A stretch of 64,000 nucleotides of DNA, taken from positions 434,001 to 498,000 of the forward strand of contig WBMV01006289.1 in the NCBI GenBank assembly GCA_013396655.1, written 5' to 3'. This DNA is from Campylorhamphus procurvoides (lineage: Eukaryota > Chordata > Aves > Passeriformes > Dendrocolaptidae). The position numbers and the translations under genes were made by a program. Shown one piece after another: positions 1 to 11,482 of this stretch (position 1 is the stretch's first letter; each line of letters opens with the position of its first letter). The notes beneath the pieces are model-generated. The model ran no database searches and was not told the origin of the DNA. It saw only the letters and a program-made list of their open reading frames with translations.

Positions 1-3000
1 TAGCTGCCAACACATGCACTGGAGTAACCTGTATCTATCAGAGGAGGAAAGTTAAAAAAAAACAGATGCGAACTATTCCAGAAGTATTATTCTAGGAAAA
101 AATAATAAGTCACAGAAGAGTAACATTAACTAACTCAGACGGGCTAAGGCCTGGCTTTGTAAAGAACCTTAACCACAGCTTTCCAACTCTCTCCTTGTAT
201 ATACCTACACACAGACAATACGTTGCTCTAGGGCTTTGGTATCTGCAAAAGAAAGTGGCTACAGGCTGTTTGAAGATGATGTTCTTCTTCATGATGCTGC
301 AAGTTGCTGACAAAGACTATGAAAACATATTGCAGTGCATTAACATCCTGGGTTGCCTCCATGTTGGTCTAATTGCTCTTTACAAAGGTCATTCATTATA
401 TGTCTAGTCTGCTGTCACCAACAAAAGTCTGTGAAAGTGAAGCTGTTTGTACTTACTCCAGTTTCCCTCTTTAGCAGAGAGTGGAGAATGAAAAGATTTT
501 ACATATTTTAATTAACACTAAGCTTTGTCTTGAATTTTTTAAGTACTACAACATTTAACATAAAAAAAAAACCTTCCGCAGACATATAAAAACTGGACAA
601 AAAGAAGATTTGGGCTAGCCAAGAACTGCAGTGTATAAAACACATCAATTTGGGGCCAGGATCACTTCAAGTGTTCAGCGATGAAATAATAAGGAATGAG
701 TTCATGCAGCAGCTTTGGCTCGAGTTGTGAGATATTCCAAACAAGTAGTTACATTCCTCTTTTTAAAAAGAGGTTTCACATCATGAAGTCAGACAGAGAA
801 GACCAAACTGTTTACATCCACTCCTGTTTGCAGAACTGTTTAGGATTATTCATTATTGGAGAGCTTTTAATTAAGCATCTGGAACCTCTGGCAAATCTAC
901 ATCTTCCCTGGAGAAAAGATGGTATCAAAGCACCAGTGCAGTGCCTGTATACAAAGAGTACATCTAAGGTACATCTGTCACTGTTTCAGGTACTACCATC
1001 TATATTTCACACAGTATTTATCCAGGCTGCCCTCTTTTGCTCACTGATCTCCAGATGCCACGAGGAACAGCAGCTCTGCCCAGCCCAATTCAAGGTGCTC
1101 TGTGCAATAACTGCACCAGTTTCATTTTGTCTCCTTTCTTAAGCTTGCTTAAATGAAACCCAATATTTGCATCTTTGAGTTATTTTGTTTTAATTTACAA
1201 TCCCTAAAACATTTAAGGTCTTGGGTCAATCTTCTAGCTCTTGCCTGGCTTTTTTGGGGGAATAAGCCACAACTACACACCCAATTCCACTATATCTCAT
1301 GCACGAAATGGAAAGTTGTATGAGTGAAATGGTGCAAGAATGCTTGACCTGGAAGCAGTATGGCAATAACCATTACACAGCTGGCCTGGCATCAAGACAA
1401 ACATGCCCTCTGCTTGAGCACTTTGATAATCAGGAGAGGAACCAATTTATAATGTCAGCCCGCTTGAGTAACATTGCTTTGCACAAGTGCTGAACCAAGA
1501 TTAAAGGTAGCAAACACCTCTGCAACCTTCTTTTGCAACCTCCTAAGTTTTAAGTTGTATTGTGTTAACTTTCCACGCAAGGTAGAACTTCTGGTTCTCG
1601 GGAAACAGAGACCACAGAGGGAAAACATTTGTCTTAACATCAAACAGTAATCAGCGTTGCCATTTCTGCTTTCCTAGCTTTAAAAGCTACACCACCACTA
1701 GCAAACAAAAATGTTGCAAATATGGAGAACTGAAGGGTTCACTGCAAACCCTTGCTTTCAACAGAACTAACTAGACTCAGATTGTCCTCTATCTTCAAAG
1801 CTCTTATAAAGAGTCACACACTTTACAAATAAACACTGCTACCTCGATTTACTTCCAAGGAAAACTCAATTATGACCAAATTTAACCTCCATTCAAACGC
1901 AAGCTGTACTTCTAGCACGAGGCAGTAAGAATGTCTCTCACACTCCACAGTTTTCCATACAAACACTGGGAAGCTTAATGAAGAGCTAAAAATACAGACC
2001 ATTTCAGCTTTGCATTGGCTGGCTTCTTAACTTGGCTTACAAAAGTTGTTGTCTTTGAAGATGCACATTAAATGCAGGAATACAAAACCTACACAAGTTT
2101 TTAATCCGTTCTTATGGAAGTTGCGGCTTTTCCTGTCTCCAGCTCCACAGAGCACAACTTGCCTAATGAGTTTGTGTCACATGAGTATTACACAATGTAC
2201 AGCACAGAAAAGCATTTCAATAGAAATACACACTTATGCTGAAGTAATTTTTCATAATCTATTTTTTTTCCTAGATATTCAGTTGTATTTTATCACAATA
2301 ACTGGGAGGCAAAATTAAATCCTTTCTTACTACATGAGTGGAAACATCAAAGGTCCTATAAGGACACAATTAAACTGAATTCCTTCACACACCTACTGTT
2401 AATGCCTTCATATCATTTAACTGCAAACGGGAAAGGCAATCTGTTTCTTCTGGTTAAGAGGCTCTTTCCTTCAGCCGGAAGAGTGGCTTGCTTAGGCAGT
2501 GTTTCTTTTGTTCCATTTCCCAGTGGAAAGTTGTTTCCCAGTGACAAGTGACCGCAGGGAAAGCCTGGCACTTCCCCACGGCTGGCAGGCTGCACAACCG
2601 TGTGCCACCAGGGCACCCACCACGTGGGGCCTCACGCCAACAGCTCGCAATCCGCCTGTCTCGCTGGAACCCACTGCAAGGGCTGAGTGTTAAGCCCACA
2701 GTTTATCCCTCCTAAGCCCAAAAGAAAGTCCCGCAGTGTTTCTTTTTATCCTGCAACATCTGCTTAGATTAGCAAATAAAAACACGTGTTAGAGAGCTCA
2801 AATGACAGCTACATCTGTGCAGCTCTGAGAGCCACATATGGTGTCCAAGGCAGTCGGGAGATGTTTTAACCCTGCTGGCGCCAGCTGAATCCCAAAACAT
2901 TTGTTCTTTCTCCAAGCACTTTTTGTGCCAAAGAGCAGTTGCAACTGTTTCTTCACATTTCAACAAACACAGGTAAAATGTGCGGTATTTCACAAATCCT

Positions 3001-4067
3001 AAAACTGCCTCCCTAAACCAGATTTGAATGGAAATACCCACACAACCATCCTTCAAAACACAGCTGTTCATTACCCCAGCTACACATTGACTACTGACTG
3101 TCATGGGTGTGTATATCGCGTACAGTGATAATCAGGGGGTTTTCTCAATTAACCCTTATATTCAGACAATGGCAAGGTGCCTTGCTAGTCCTGATTAGAG
3201 GGAATCACAAATCCAATGACTGCTGACAGGTCTCTTCAGTTTGGCTGAGCATGGTAGGCAATTATCATTTAAAAATGCAGTGCAGAAGCTTTGGTACTTT
3301 TCACAACCATGTTTGCTTTGGACAACAAAATGCAACCAAAGCAGCTCCAAATTACTAGGAACAAAATGAAGTTAACACCCAGCTTGCTAGCTAGTTAAGA
3401 TGTCAAAGCTGAAGGGGGAAAAAAACTCACATATCAAAAGTTATTTCTGTTTACACCTGCTTACTATGAGCTACTACGGAAAAATTTATTATTTGCAAGG
3501 GATTGTTGAAAGCTTACACCTTTTCTACTCATAGAGTATATGATCAAAAGGGAGCCTGAAGAGATTAGGATCATATGAAACTCAATACCTGAAGTTTCTA
3601 AAAATCATGAGTAAAATCTGAGGAGATAAAGGGGGATGAAAAAAGAATCAAGCATTGATGTTTCCCATTCATCTACTTCCAAAGTAGTGTTTTTAATATA
3701 CGATTAGTAAAATGGTTTAGCACTGTTCAAAAATCAGATATATCAAATCCTTCCTGTATGTCAGAGACCTCAGGTCATTGAGAGCTTGCACTTGAAAAGA
3801 CAAGTGATGGAAAAAAAAGCAGCACTGTCTTCTGCCACTATACTTGCATACCTGTTCTGCAACTTCAGGCAGGCCAGCAGATATTAAGCTGTTCCTCCCT
3901 ATTCTGTGCCAAGCTGTCAAATTCCCTGTTTACTGTTAGAAATCCTCTGAGAGTTTTCCTGAGACTCTGAAGGGGCCCCGTTATCCCATGAGATCCCACA
4001 TGCACGTATCTGAAAGCTGTTTCCTAGTCTTGGTTATCAGCTATCATCACACACAGTCAGAACTTAC
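1..4067 (-). other. ATF6: ATF6 intron 7, no exon recognised
   Basis: This AT-rich stretch should lie inside ATF6 intron 7. I looked on the minus strand for the conserved bZIP basic region and leucine zipper and did not see them. The short ORFs here have no recognisable content. Poly-A and poly-T runs are common. Confidence 0.7.
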
Positions 4068-4288
4068 ATCCAGTCCCATTGCTGGTGTGGTGCTTTGAAG
4101 CAAGGGCTTAGTCACTGGTATTTTCCCACTTGTTGAGCCATTTCCAGCAGCTGGAGACAACACGTTCACCGTGTGGTTTTGAAGTGGTGTGGTCCCTCCA
4201 GTGACAGCAATGACTGGCTGAGTGGCAGGAAGCACCCCAGAAGCCTGGAGCTGCACCACAGCAGGCTGGGGGAGCACCACTGATTGAC
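4068..4288 (-). CDS. ATF6: ATF6 exon 7
   Basis: This 221-base exon encodes [20 protein letters not shown] through [19 protein letters not shown], the last segment before the DNA-binding basic region. The donor is GTAAGT. The exon ends in phase 0. Confidence 0.95.
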
Positions 4289-7200
4289 CTGGAACACAAG
4301 AACAAACAGCAGAGCTCAGCACCAATGGAATGGATTTGTACAGCACCACTTTGTAGGGGCATATTAATATAGGAGGTAGAAAGCCTTGCTTCCCCCTCCT
4401 GCTCTCCACAATTTATCTCAAATTCACTAATATATTCCAAAGAATAGGAATGGAAAAAAAAAAAAAGTTCAAATGTTTGCAGGACTCTTAATCCATCCTG
4501 CAAACCAAAACTACATATGTTAAAGGGATCCAATAAATCAAGCTCTCTCCCTAAAGCTCTTCAAAGTTAATAAAATTCAACACTTGTTACAAACATTACT
4601 CATTTCAGTATTGCTAACACTAGAAGCACTCTGTACAACTTTTTCAAAGAACTTAGCCGGTTTGCCTCAATCCCCCTTCTCCCTTTTATCCATACCTACT
4701 TTATTGCTGTATTCAGTGGAAAACTTACTGAGAAGCGGCTCATACTATACAGATCAACACAAAATTGCATAGAGATAGAAGATGAACAGAAAAGAACAAT
4801 GCAAGTTACATTTTCAAAACTTATGATAAAGGTTCAATTCACACTAAGACCTTTTTTTTTAAAAAAAGTCTTTTGCAAGAAAGTTTATGCACAAGCTGAA
4901 CAGAGCTTAAAGAAAAGCAGGCAGAAAAAATGAGGTAATTTTGACAAAATTTGAAATGGAATTAAAAGCAGTCACTTCCAAGAAATTTCAGTCCAACAAC
5001 TACATTTAACTCAAGCAGGTGCTTGAGTAATATTCTGTTGTCTGAAAACACATTAACGTCTCTCTAATCCTCTGTAACAGGATGACCTTGCCAGCTTTCA
5101 GAAACAGCACATTCCAGCTGAGTGTTCCAACCAAAATGCACGACAATGTATTACAGCATTTACCCAACCTTCTGCAAGGTGAAAAATGGAGTCATTTACC
5201 TAGTGCCAAGATCTTTTATGTATGGGGTGCAGGATTAGATCTCCTTTTTTTTTGCAGACACAATCTTGAAGACGTCATAAGTTAGTATTACCCTATTTAA
5301 GAACCTCAAATGGTGAATTTGAGACTATTTCAACATTATTTTTTATGTATAAAGGATGTCATACTCTAAGACTGTGCTTTCTCCTTTAAGCTTTTATAAA
5401 AGGGACTGTAAAAATATGATTTCTCATGCTCCTTTGAAGATAATGGGATATTTCAAACTGGTAGCTCCAGCTTGTCATATGCAGGGATTTTGACTGATGA
5501 AAAAAGATCCTTATGGTTTTCATTATGGAAGCGGCACAACAGAATTTTTAAACATATCACCAGATAAATTAAATACATTGCATGGAAATACTTTCCCAAA
5601 AGTATTTCCTCTATACTGTCTCACAGAAACTATGGCCCTGACTTTTCTTCGGGGAAAAGAAGCTGATCTTCACAGTACTATACTTATATCCAAAGGAATC
5701 CATATCCCCAACATTCCTTATTCCAGATGGTATTTTATCAGCTGGAACATCAGAAGGAATAAGAATTAGGTCACGCTGACTCTGCTGACCTGTGTTTTAA
5801 GCAGTCTAACAATCTTAGGCATTTTGTAACAAATGTCAGTGTCTCCAGATTTGGCTGAACTCATGATGGAAGAACAATCAGTAATGAAGACAAATTTTTT
5901 ACTACTGCAGTAATTTCTAGATATGTGCCCTTAAGAATTTGTCTCCTTTTCCTTCCACGCCTCAGTGCCTGTGCAATCAACCGCAAGGGACTGCGGCCAT
6001 CAGCTGGTGAAACGAGCAACTGCATCTGACAATTCCTGCAATGCAAGCAATGTCCCCACTCCCTCAGCTGGAGACTGAAATAAGGCTTTGCATTCAGAAA
6101 TGAAGGCTCCAGCTACTTCAAAAATCAGTTACAGGGCAACTGTAGCAAAGAAGAATTATCAGAGGACAGGAAATCATTTGCCTCTTTTTCAGAGCTTTTC
6201 TAACCTCTGACATAGCTCTCAATTTTTAGCAGATTTCACAACATTCTACTCAATGCTGTTTAGAGAGATAAAAAGCCAGAAACTCATGTTCCCACCATCC
6301 TATGGCAGTTTCATGCAGGCCAAAAAAAAGCTTTCACCACTTCTCCCAAGCTTTCCAGCTTCATTGAAGCCACCCTGATTCTGCTGGATCTTCCTTTGTT
6401 ATGACAGAACAGCACTGTAATCACCTTATGCACCACCTGACATCCCAAGGAGAGCACAGCAGAGAGTCCCTACAGATCTTGCCAAATCAGCAGTTTTATC
6501 TTCACAGCTGCCAGTGCTCAGCAGTCTCTCTTCCATTCCAAATAATGGAATTACTATAATCCACTGTCTTCCACTCCAAAGAGCACCCAGGTAAGGGCTG
6601 TTTCTCATAGGACTCTGTGAGAGGAGTAAGGCCATCTTCTCAGTCTAAAGCTTTTTCAGTCAAGCATGTAGGACCTCTTCTCCTACTCTTCCCCTTTTAT
6701 GCACCAAACCTCACTTCATCCTATCAGCCAACCCAAACAGACATAATGTTACCCCAAGACCTGGCAAGACAATTCACCTACCTTTAGGAGGTGCTGGCTG
6801 GATGTTAACAACTGGCTGATTCTTTGGCAGCGGTACAAGGGTGGGAAGAGTCTGAATAATGATGGTTTTAGCTGGGATGCCAATGTTAGCCTGAGCCTCA
6901 GGTACAGCAGGCAAAAGGGGCTTGGGTTGTATCAAAGGCCTGGACACTGTCTGACCACACCTCTTCAAGTTCCTCGTAGAATTATTTCCTAGAAAAGGAA
7001 AAAGTCAGATCACAAGGCATAAAGAATTCAAGCAATAATAAATGGCTTTTGGTATGGTTTAAAATAAACATATCTGATCAAAAATTCAAGTCAGAAATGA
7101 CAGGATATCTAGTGTCTGTTAGTTAATCACTCGTATGCAAGACAACACACATACCAGCTATATGATCAAAGTAAGTCACACACTGTCTACAGCATCAAAA

Positions 7201-10128
7201 TAAAACACATAATATCTATGGGATCAAAATAAAGCACATGCTATCTACAGGATCAAAGTAACTTTCTGTCTCATACCAGATCGAGAAGAGATGTTGACAA
7301 CAGGCTTCTTCTCCACATCTCCTTCGGGGGATGCAGGGCTCCTGCAGCTCTTGCTGTAGAGAGAGATGGGAGACATCTGGGAGCTACAGTTGAAGTCCAC
7401 ATCATCCTGCAGACAGAAAGTAGATGAAATTAATGCTTCAGAAACACAGCAAAGTGTCTGCTAGCAGTTCAGAGTATATCACTATACTTCATCACATCTG
7501 TGTTGCTGCTGCAGCAAACACGAGAAAGGTTTTGTTCTGCAGTTTTATTCTGGTCAATGCCAAGTGACACTAAAAACCCCAACAAGTACTTCTCCCCATC
7601 AGCAGAACAATGGGAGGCCAGCAACTGCTAGACTTAGAAGCCTTTAGAAAGCCTTTTGTTTGACAACCAGGCTAGTACACACAGCTGAGGAAACAGAACT
7701 GAACATGCTCTTAATTCAAATGGGTCACAGAGGAGAGGTAAGAAAACATTATTGAAGGGAATTTGCTTTTGCAAAGGTTGGAAAAATAAGCTGTTTCCTC
7801 TTATGCCATGAATTTGGCCAGAGAAGTAGAGCACTGGGCTTTTTGCTGCTATCTGTGTTACATGGAGGTTTCTGCATACAGGCACATTCTGCACTGGAGA
7901 GTCCACAGATGATGGAGAAGGGACCGAACAATTTGAAGCAGCTGGTGATAAAGGTTCTGTCTTCACATGTGCATCTGCAAGAGGAAGGTAAAGAAATTTA
8001 ACTGCACAAGTTTTTAGCAATGAGAGATCAGTAAAAAACACACTGCCCTACAGCAGCTGTGTTAATTCCTGAAGCAAGGCACAGCAGAAAACATAGCGAG
8101 GTTAAAGGTACTAAACAGCTTAGCTTGTAGGGCAGTCCTTGCCTGCTGTACCCATCCTACAGATCCACAGCACAACTTCTCATCACAGAGCTAAAGGCTG
8201 TAGAGCATCGAACAGTTCTATGTAAGCTACCACTATACTTAAGCTGTAACAGCTCACCCTTGTGGGACAGAGGGGGAAGAGTCACACTTGCTAAATATAC
8301 ACAAGATTAATTACCTGTAAAAGCATGGCCTGTAATATTCCAAAGGTCAGAGTCCCAAGACATCAAATCCAAATCAAAATGAAAGTTGTAGAGTTCATTT
8401 TCCTGAAATTACATAAAAAGAAAAAAAGATACATTGACACAACCAGGCATCATGTTCACCTTCTTACTGCTCCAGAAACAAAATAAAACAACAGAACTAT
8501 CACTTCAGTTGCCTTTAGGCATGCAGAGATAAAAGTCTTTAAAGGAGAAATTCTCAACTGGAACACAGAAGACAAGGTTTCTTTTAAACCTTAGACTTGT
8601 AGGAAAGGGTCATGTCAGTTTAAGACCATCACTAATTATCATACCTTTATCAGTAGTTTCTAAAGCAAAAGTTCTAAGTCCACTCATTGAACCACCTCAT
8701 ATAAAAGACAGGTTTTAGCAACTTGGTGTCATCCTTCCCCTCATCTGCCTTGAAAAAAACATTTAATGCCCTTCAATTGTTACATCTCAAAGCACTTTAT
8801 AAACAAAAGCAGTATCAGGGACAGTTTACCAGCAGGAAAAGAGACACAAAGTCTGATTTGCTCAAGATTTGATGGACACCATATACTAGGTTTCCCTATA
8901 CTTGAATAAACTGACATCATCATCTTCTAAAGCAGTGTCCTTTATCCAACAAAAACAGAAACAGACAAGAAAACAAGGTTAAAATCACTTCATACGTATG
9001 ATTTATCACGTGACCTTTAAAACAACAGCTGGGGGTTTTGCTCAGTTTTTTTCTGCTTACGCACCTGTTCCCTATACAAGTGTGGCATTTTATAAGCACC
9101 TGCATGAAAAGTACAAACATCACATACCCAACTCTTACAAATATACAGCAAAAATTTTTGTACTAAAAACTATCCTGCAAGCATGCCTTTCCTTACATTC
9201 TCAACTTGCCTCATAAAGACAGGCTCAAAAAGTCTGTAGACTGCATAGATGTCAGTACTTACAAATCAGAATGAAGAGAAAGCACACTGATAGGAAGGAT
9301 GACAAAAACCCACAGCCTGAGCTGGGCAGTAAGAGCCTCCACACAGGCCACTAATGCAATCTGCTGATGGGCAGTACCTTTCCCTTGTACAATCAAGCAG
9401 TTCTCACGATTTCTCCAGTGACTGGCTCTACAACACCTGCAGGAATGCTCCTAGTACCTGTCATTTACACTGGATAACCCAGGGGTTGTGCTGGCGGTGG
9501 GTCAGGACACAGTGAGCACAGAGAAGGCAAGGGAAAGAACACTCGATGGAGAATGCACAGGGCAGCAAAAGCAGCATGTGCAATCGGGCACTGAAAAACA
9601 CGGGGGATTAACGCGTAAGGTTGCAAGCAGAGCTCTTTGGAGAAAACCCTACAGCAGAGAAGAAAACCCGCGGCCATCCAGCATGCCGGGCGGTGCACCC
9701 CACGGACAAAGGTGTAACACCCCCACGCTCCTCCAGCAGCACTGCCATGCGGGGTTCCCTTCCCGGGGCAGCGACAACACCGCCCCTCCCGGGCACGGCA
9801 CCTCCAGCCCCCTCGCACTCTGCCCTTCTCCCCTGCCGATCCAACCTCGGGCCCCGACCCCGCGGTTTGTGAAGCCATCGCTGTGCCACGGGTGAAGGCC
9901 GGGGAACCGCGGCCAGGCCCGGGCGGAGCGGCCCTCCCGGTACTCACGTCGGGCTCGTCCCTCGGGGCCGCGGCGCCCAGCAGCTCGCTCAGCTCCTCGC
10001 CCAGCACCGACTCTAAGGGACAGACAAGGGGCTCAGCGCCGAGGGGGGATCCGTGCCGGCCCTCTAGCCCCGCTCACCCCAGTCCCCGGCCCCGTTCATC
10101 CNCCCACTCGGGCCCCGCCGCCGCCATG
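4068..10128 (-). CDS. ATF6: ATF6 (activating transcription factor 6 alpha), 5' half, exons 1-7
   Basis: ATF6 is an ER-membrane bZIP factor released by Golgi proteolysis during ER stress; it then activates chaperone genes in the nucleus. Seven exons are joined by consensus splice sites with matching phases: 10078-10099 (or to 10128), 9948-10012, 8315-8402, 7880-7974, 7277-7406, 6782-6988 and 4068-4288. The joined product has the acidic FDLDLM activation core, the SP-rich stretch [10 protein letters not shown], the [16 protein letters not shown] segment and the [12 protein letters not shown] segment, all in the order known for ATF6 alpha; ATF6B differs here. Exon 7 ends just before the human codon where the bZIP basic region starts. 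I found no bZIP, transmembrane or lumenal exon in 1-4067, so the rest lies off the left edge. The start codon is uncertain because of the N at 10102. Identity is very secure; the gene is incomplete in the window. Confidence 0.95.
6782..6988 (-). CDS. ATF6: ATF6 exon 6
   Basis: This 207-base exon encodes the proline-rich part of the activation region, including [33 protein letters not shown] and NIQPAPPKG. It is collinear with human ATF6. Splice sites are TTTCTAG and GTAGGT. Confidence 0.95.
7162..7262. repeat. short tandem repeat, about 30-base unit, 3-4 copies
   Basis: The motif ATCAAAATAAA...CACA...TATCTA recurs about every 30 bases, starting near 7164, 7195, 7225 and 7254. It lies in ATF6 intron 5, ending about 15 bases from exon 5. 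The copies differ by several bases. Confidence 0.75.
7277..7406 (-). CDS. ATF6: ATF6 exon 5
   Basis: This 130-base exon encodes [20 protein letters not shown] and then a KKPVVN segment, matching the human region around SSSQMSPLSLYGENS. It lies between a TCTGCAG acceptor and a GTATGA donor. No long ORF covers it on its own because the exon is short. Confidence 0.92.
7880..7974 (-). CDS. ATF6: ATF6 exon 4
   Basis: This 95-base exon encodes [20 protein letters not shown] and the [10 protein letters not shown] that follows, similar to the human DIKAEPQPLSPASSSYSV region. It ends at a GTATGC donor. The open frame runs on past the donor, but that extension has no ATF6 similarity and the phase only works with this end. 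Confidence 0.9.
8315..8402 (-). CDS. ATF6: ATF6 exon 3
   Basis: This 88-base exon encodes [19 protein letters not shown] and following residues. It contains the FDLDLM core that corresponds to the VP16-like VN8 element of human ATF6 alpha; the first Asp of the human DFDLDLM is His here. Splice sites are TTTCAG and GTAATT. Confidence 0.93.
9948..10012 (-). CDS. ATF6: ATF6 exon 2
   Basis: This 65-base exon has acceptor CTTAG and donor GTGAGTA. It encodes an acidic leucine-rich piece ([12 protein letters not shown], then AAAPRDEPD) of the N-terminal activation domain. Phases 1-in and 0-out fit both neighbours. Confidence 0.85.
10078..10128 (-). CDS. ATF6: ATF6 exon 1 coding part, start uncertain
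   Basis: The donor GTGAGC follows base 10078. Joining to exon 2 gives [10 protein letters not shown], which matches the EDWDSALFAEL region of human ATF6. The frame that gives this reaches an ATG at 10099-10097 (MNGAGDW). A second ATG at 10128-10126 has a stronger context and reads MAAAGPEW, but is in another frame. The N at 10102 lies between the two, so a wrong base count there would join them. I regard the upstream ATG as the likelier true start. Confidence 0.6.
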
Positions 10129-10205
10129 GCTTCCCCTTCCTCCCCAGGCACACGTCTGCTTCCGGGTGCACCGCCTCCGACGGCGGCCGGCGAGGGACAA
10201 GGGGC

Positions 10206-10385
10206 GAGGGGTACGGGATGCGAGATACGGGATACAGGGCACGGAGTAGGGGATGCAAGATACGGGATACAGGGCACGGGGTACGGGATACGGGGCACTT
10301 GATGCGGGATATGAGATACGGGATACGGGATGCAGAATACGGGATGCGGGATACGGGGCACGGGATGCGGGATACGGGACACGGG
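10206..10385. repeat. GC-rich minisatellite next to the ATF6 promoter
   Basis: About 180 bases consist of variants of GGGATACGGGATGC, with interspersed GGGCACGG units. The repeat is open in several frames, which creates spurious RDTGYGIRDTG-type ORFs on both strands. It begins roughly 80 bases upstream of the candidate ATF6 ATG at 10128. Confidence 0.92.
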
Positions 10386-10507
10386 GCGGGATCCCGCCCC
10401 ACACACGGGGTCACAGCACCGAGTGGGGTGTCTGAGCCCCCTGTGTGACCCGGCACCAGTGCCACATCCACGCTGTAAAGTCACCTCCAAAGACAGTGAC
10501 TACCCCT

Positions 10508-10665
10508 TCACTGGGCAGGCCATTCCAGTGTCTGATCCCCTAGAACTCTTCCTAATGTCCAGCCTAAACCTCCCTTGGCACAGGTTAATACCATACCGTC
10601 TCGCCCTGTTCGTGGTTGCTCAGGAGAAGGGACCATCCCCAGCTGGCCACAGGCACCTTCAGGGT
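10508..10665 (-). mobile_element. CR1 LINE 3'-region fragment
   Basis: The stretch reading CAGGCCATTCCAGTGTCTGA, then CTTCCTAATGTCCAGCCTAA and a CTCCCTTGGCACAGG segment, is the reverse complement of the well-known 3' part of avian CR1. The element is therefore on the minus strand. It is 5'-truncated and old. Confidence 0.75.
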
Positions 10666-10959
10666 GTAATTAATAAGGAGTATTGCTCTGTGAGCTGTTA
10701 AAGTGAGTCCTTGCTGGCAGCAGGTAACACCTTGGCAGGACCCCCTGAGGGATCTTTACTCTGCTGAGTCCTCCCTAACAAGGGTGGTCAAAGTACCCTC
10801 CAACACTTGTTGGTGAAGGGTCTTACTACAAGACACTGAGGGACTGTCGGGCACCAAGGGCTTGACTTTCCTGGGTGTACCCACTGGCAAAAACCTAAAC
10901 TCCCACCTTTCACATGCCAGCCCTGTCCCAGACACACAGACGCTGGTCAGACACAGCTG

Positions 10960-10965
10960 TTTATT
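10960..10965 (-). terminator. SELP: SELP poly(A) signal AATAAA
   Basis: TTTATT on the plus strand reads AATAAA on the minus strand, about 465 bases after the SELP stop codon. It is the nearest canonical hexamer that I noticed downstream of the stop. Confidence 0.55.
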
Positions 10966-11427
10966 TGGGCCGGCTGACACAAGCCCATCCCTGGAAGCAC
11001 AACTGGAGCAACCAAAGGGGAATGTCAAAATTCCCCACAGGGAATGTCCATGGGCTGGGTGGCAGGCTGCCCCAGAGCACAAGACAGCAGCCCAAAGCTC
11101 CAGATGTGTCTCCAGCTGCCTTCCCTGACAGCAGCTTCCCTTCCCAGGGGCACAGGCAGAGTGGGCACAGTCTCCACAGGCAGTGCTGGTCCAGGCTGCA
11201 GGTACAAACACGGAGTCTCTCTGGGCCCCAGCATCAGTGGGGATCACAGTGGGGTTCAGTCACAGGCAGGCTGGAAGCACAAGAGAGAAAGAGCTGATGT
11301 TACCCACTTTGGTCCCAAAGGATGTCTCCACCTGGGAGCACTCTGGCCAGGAGGATGGCTGCCCAGGTGAATTCTGAACCAGGTAAAGAATTCACTTCTG
11401 CTGTGAAGTGTCTTGACAGCACTCACC

Positions 11428-11482
11428 TCAGAGGTTGGCATCGTATGCTGCATTGGTGAAGGTGCCTGGTGATCCTAGGTCA
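11428..11482 (-). CDS. SELP: SELP last coding exon, C-terminal tail
   Basis: This 55-base coding part encodes [17 protein letters not shown] and stops at 11430-11428. The FTNAA(Y/F)D element is the P-selectin tail signature, known for endocytic and granule sorting. It is the best single evidence that this is SELP rather than SELL or SELE. Confidence 0.93.

Larger units (their letters stand above)
9880..10200 (-). promoter_or_regulatory. ATF6: ATF6 CpG-rich promoter region
   Basis: The sequence around exons 1 and 2 is strongly GC- and CpG-rich, unlike the AT-rich introns that follow. I see no TATA box at a suitable distance upstream of the ATG. This is what a housekeeping-type CpG-island promoter looks like. 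The exact transcription start cannot be set from sequence alone. Confidence 0.6.
10386..11427. other. ATF6-SELP intergenic interval and SELP 3' UTR
   Basis: This interval holds the CR1 fragment and the SELP 3' UTR, with its poly(A) signal at 10960-10965. No other gene was recognised. ORFs at 10756-11377 on both strands overlap each other and look spurious. Confidence 0.6.

Noticed and set aside
10064..10490. Several 76-139 aa ORFs with RDTGYGIRDTG-type repeats on both strands
   Set aside because: They are translations of the minisatellite, whose unit lacks stop codons.
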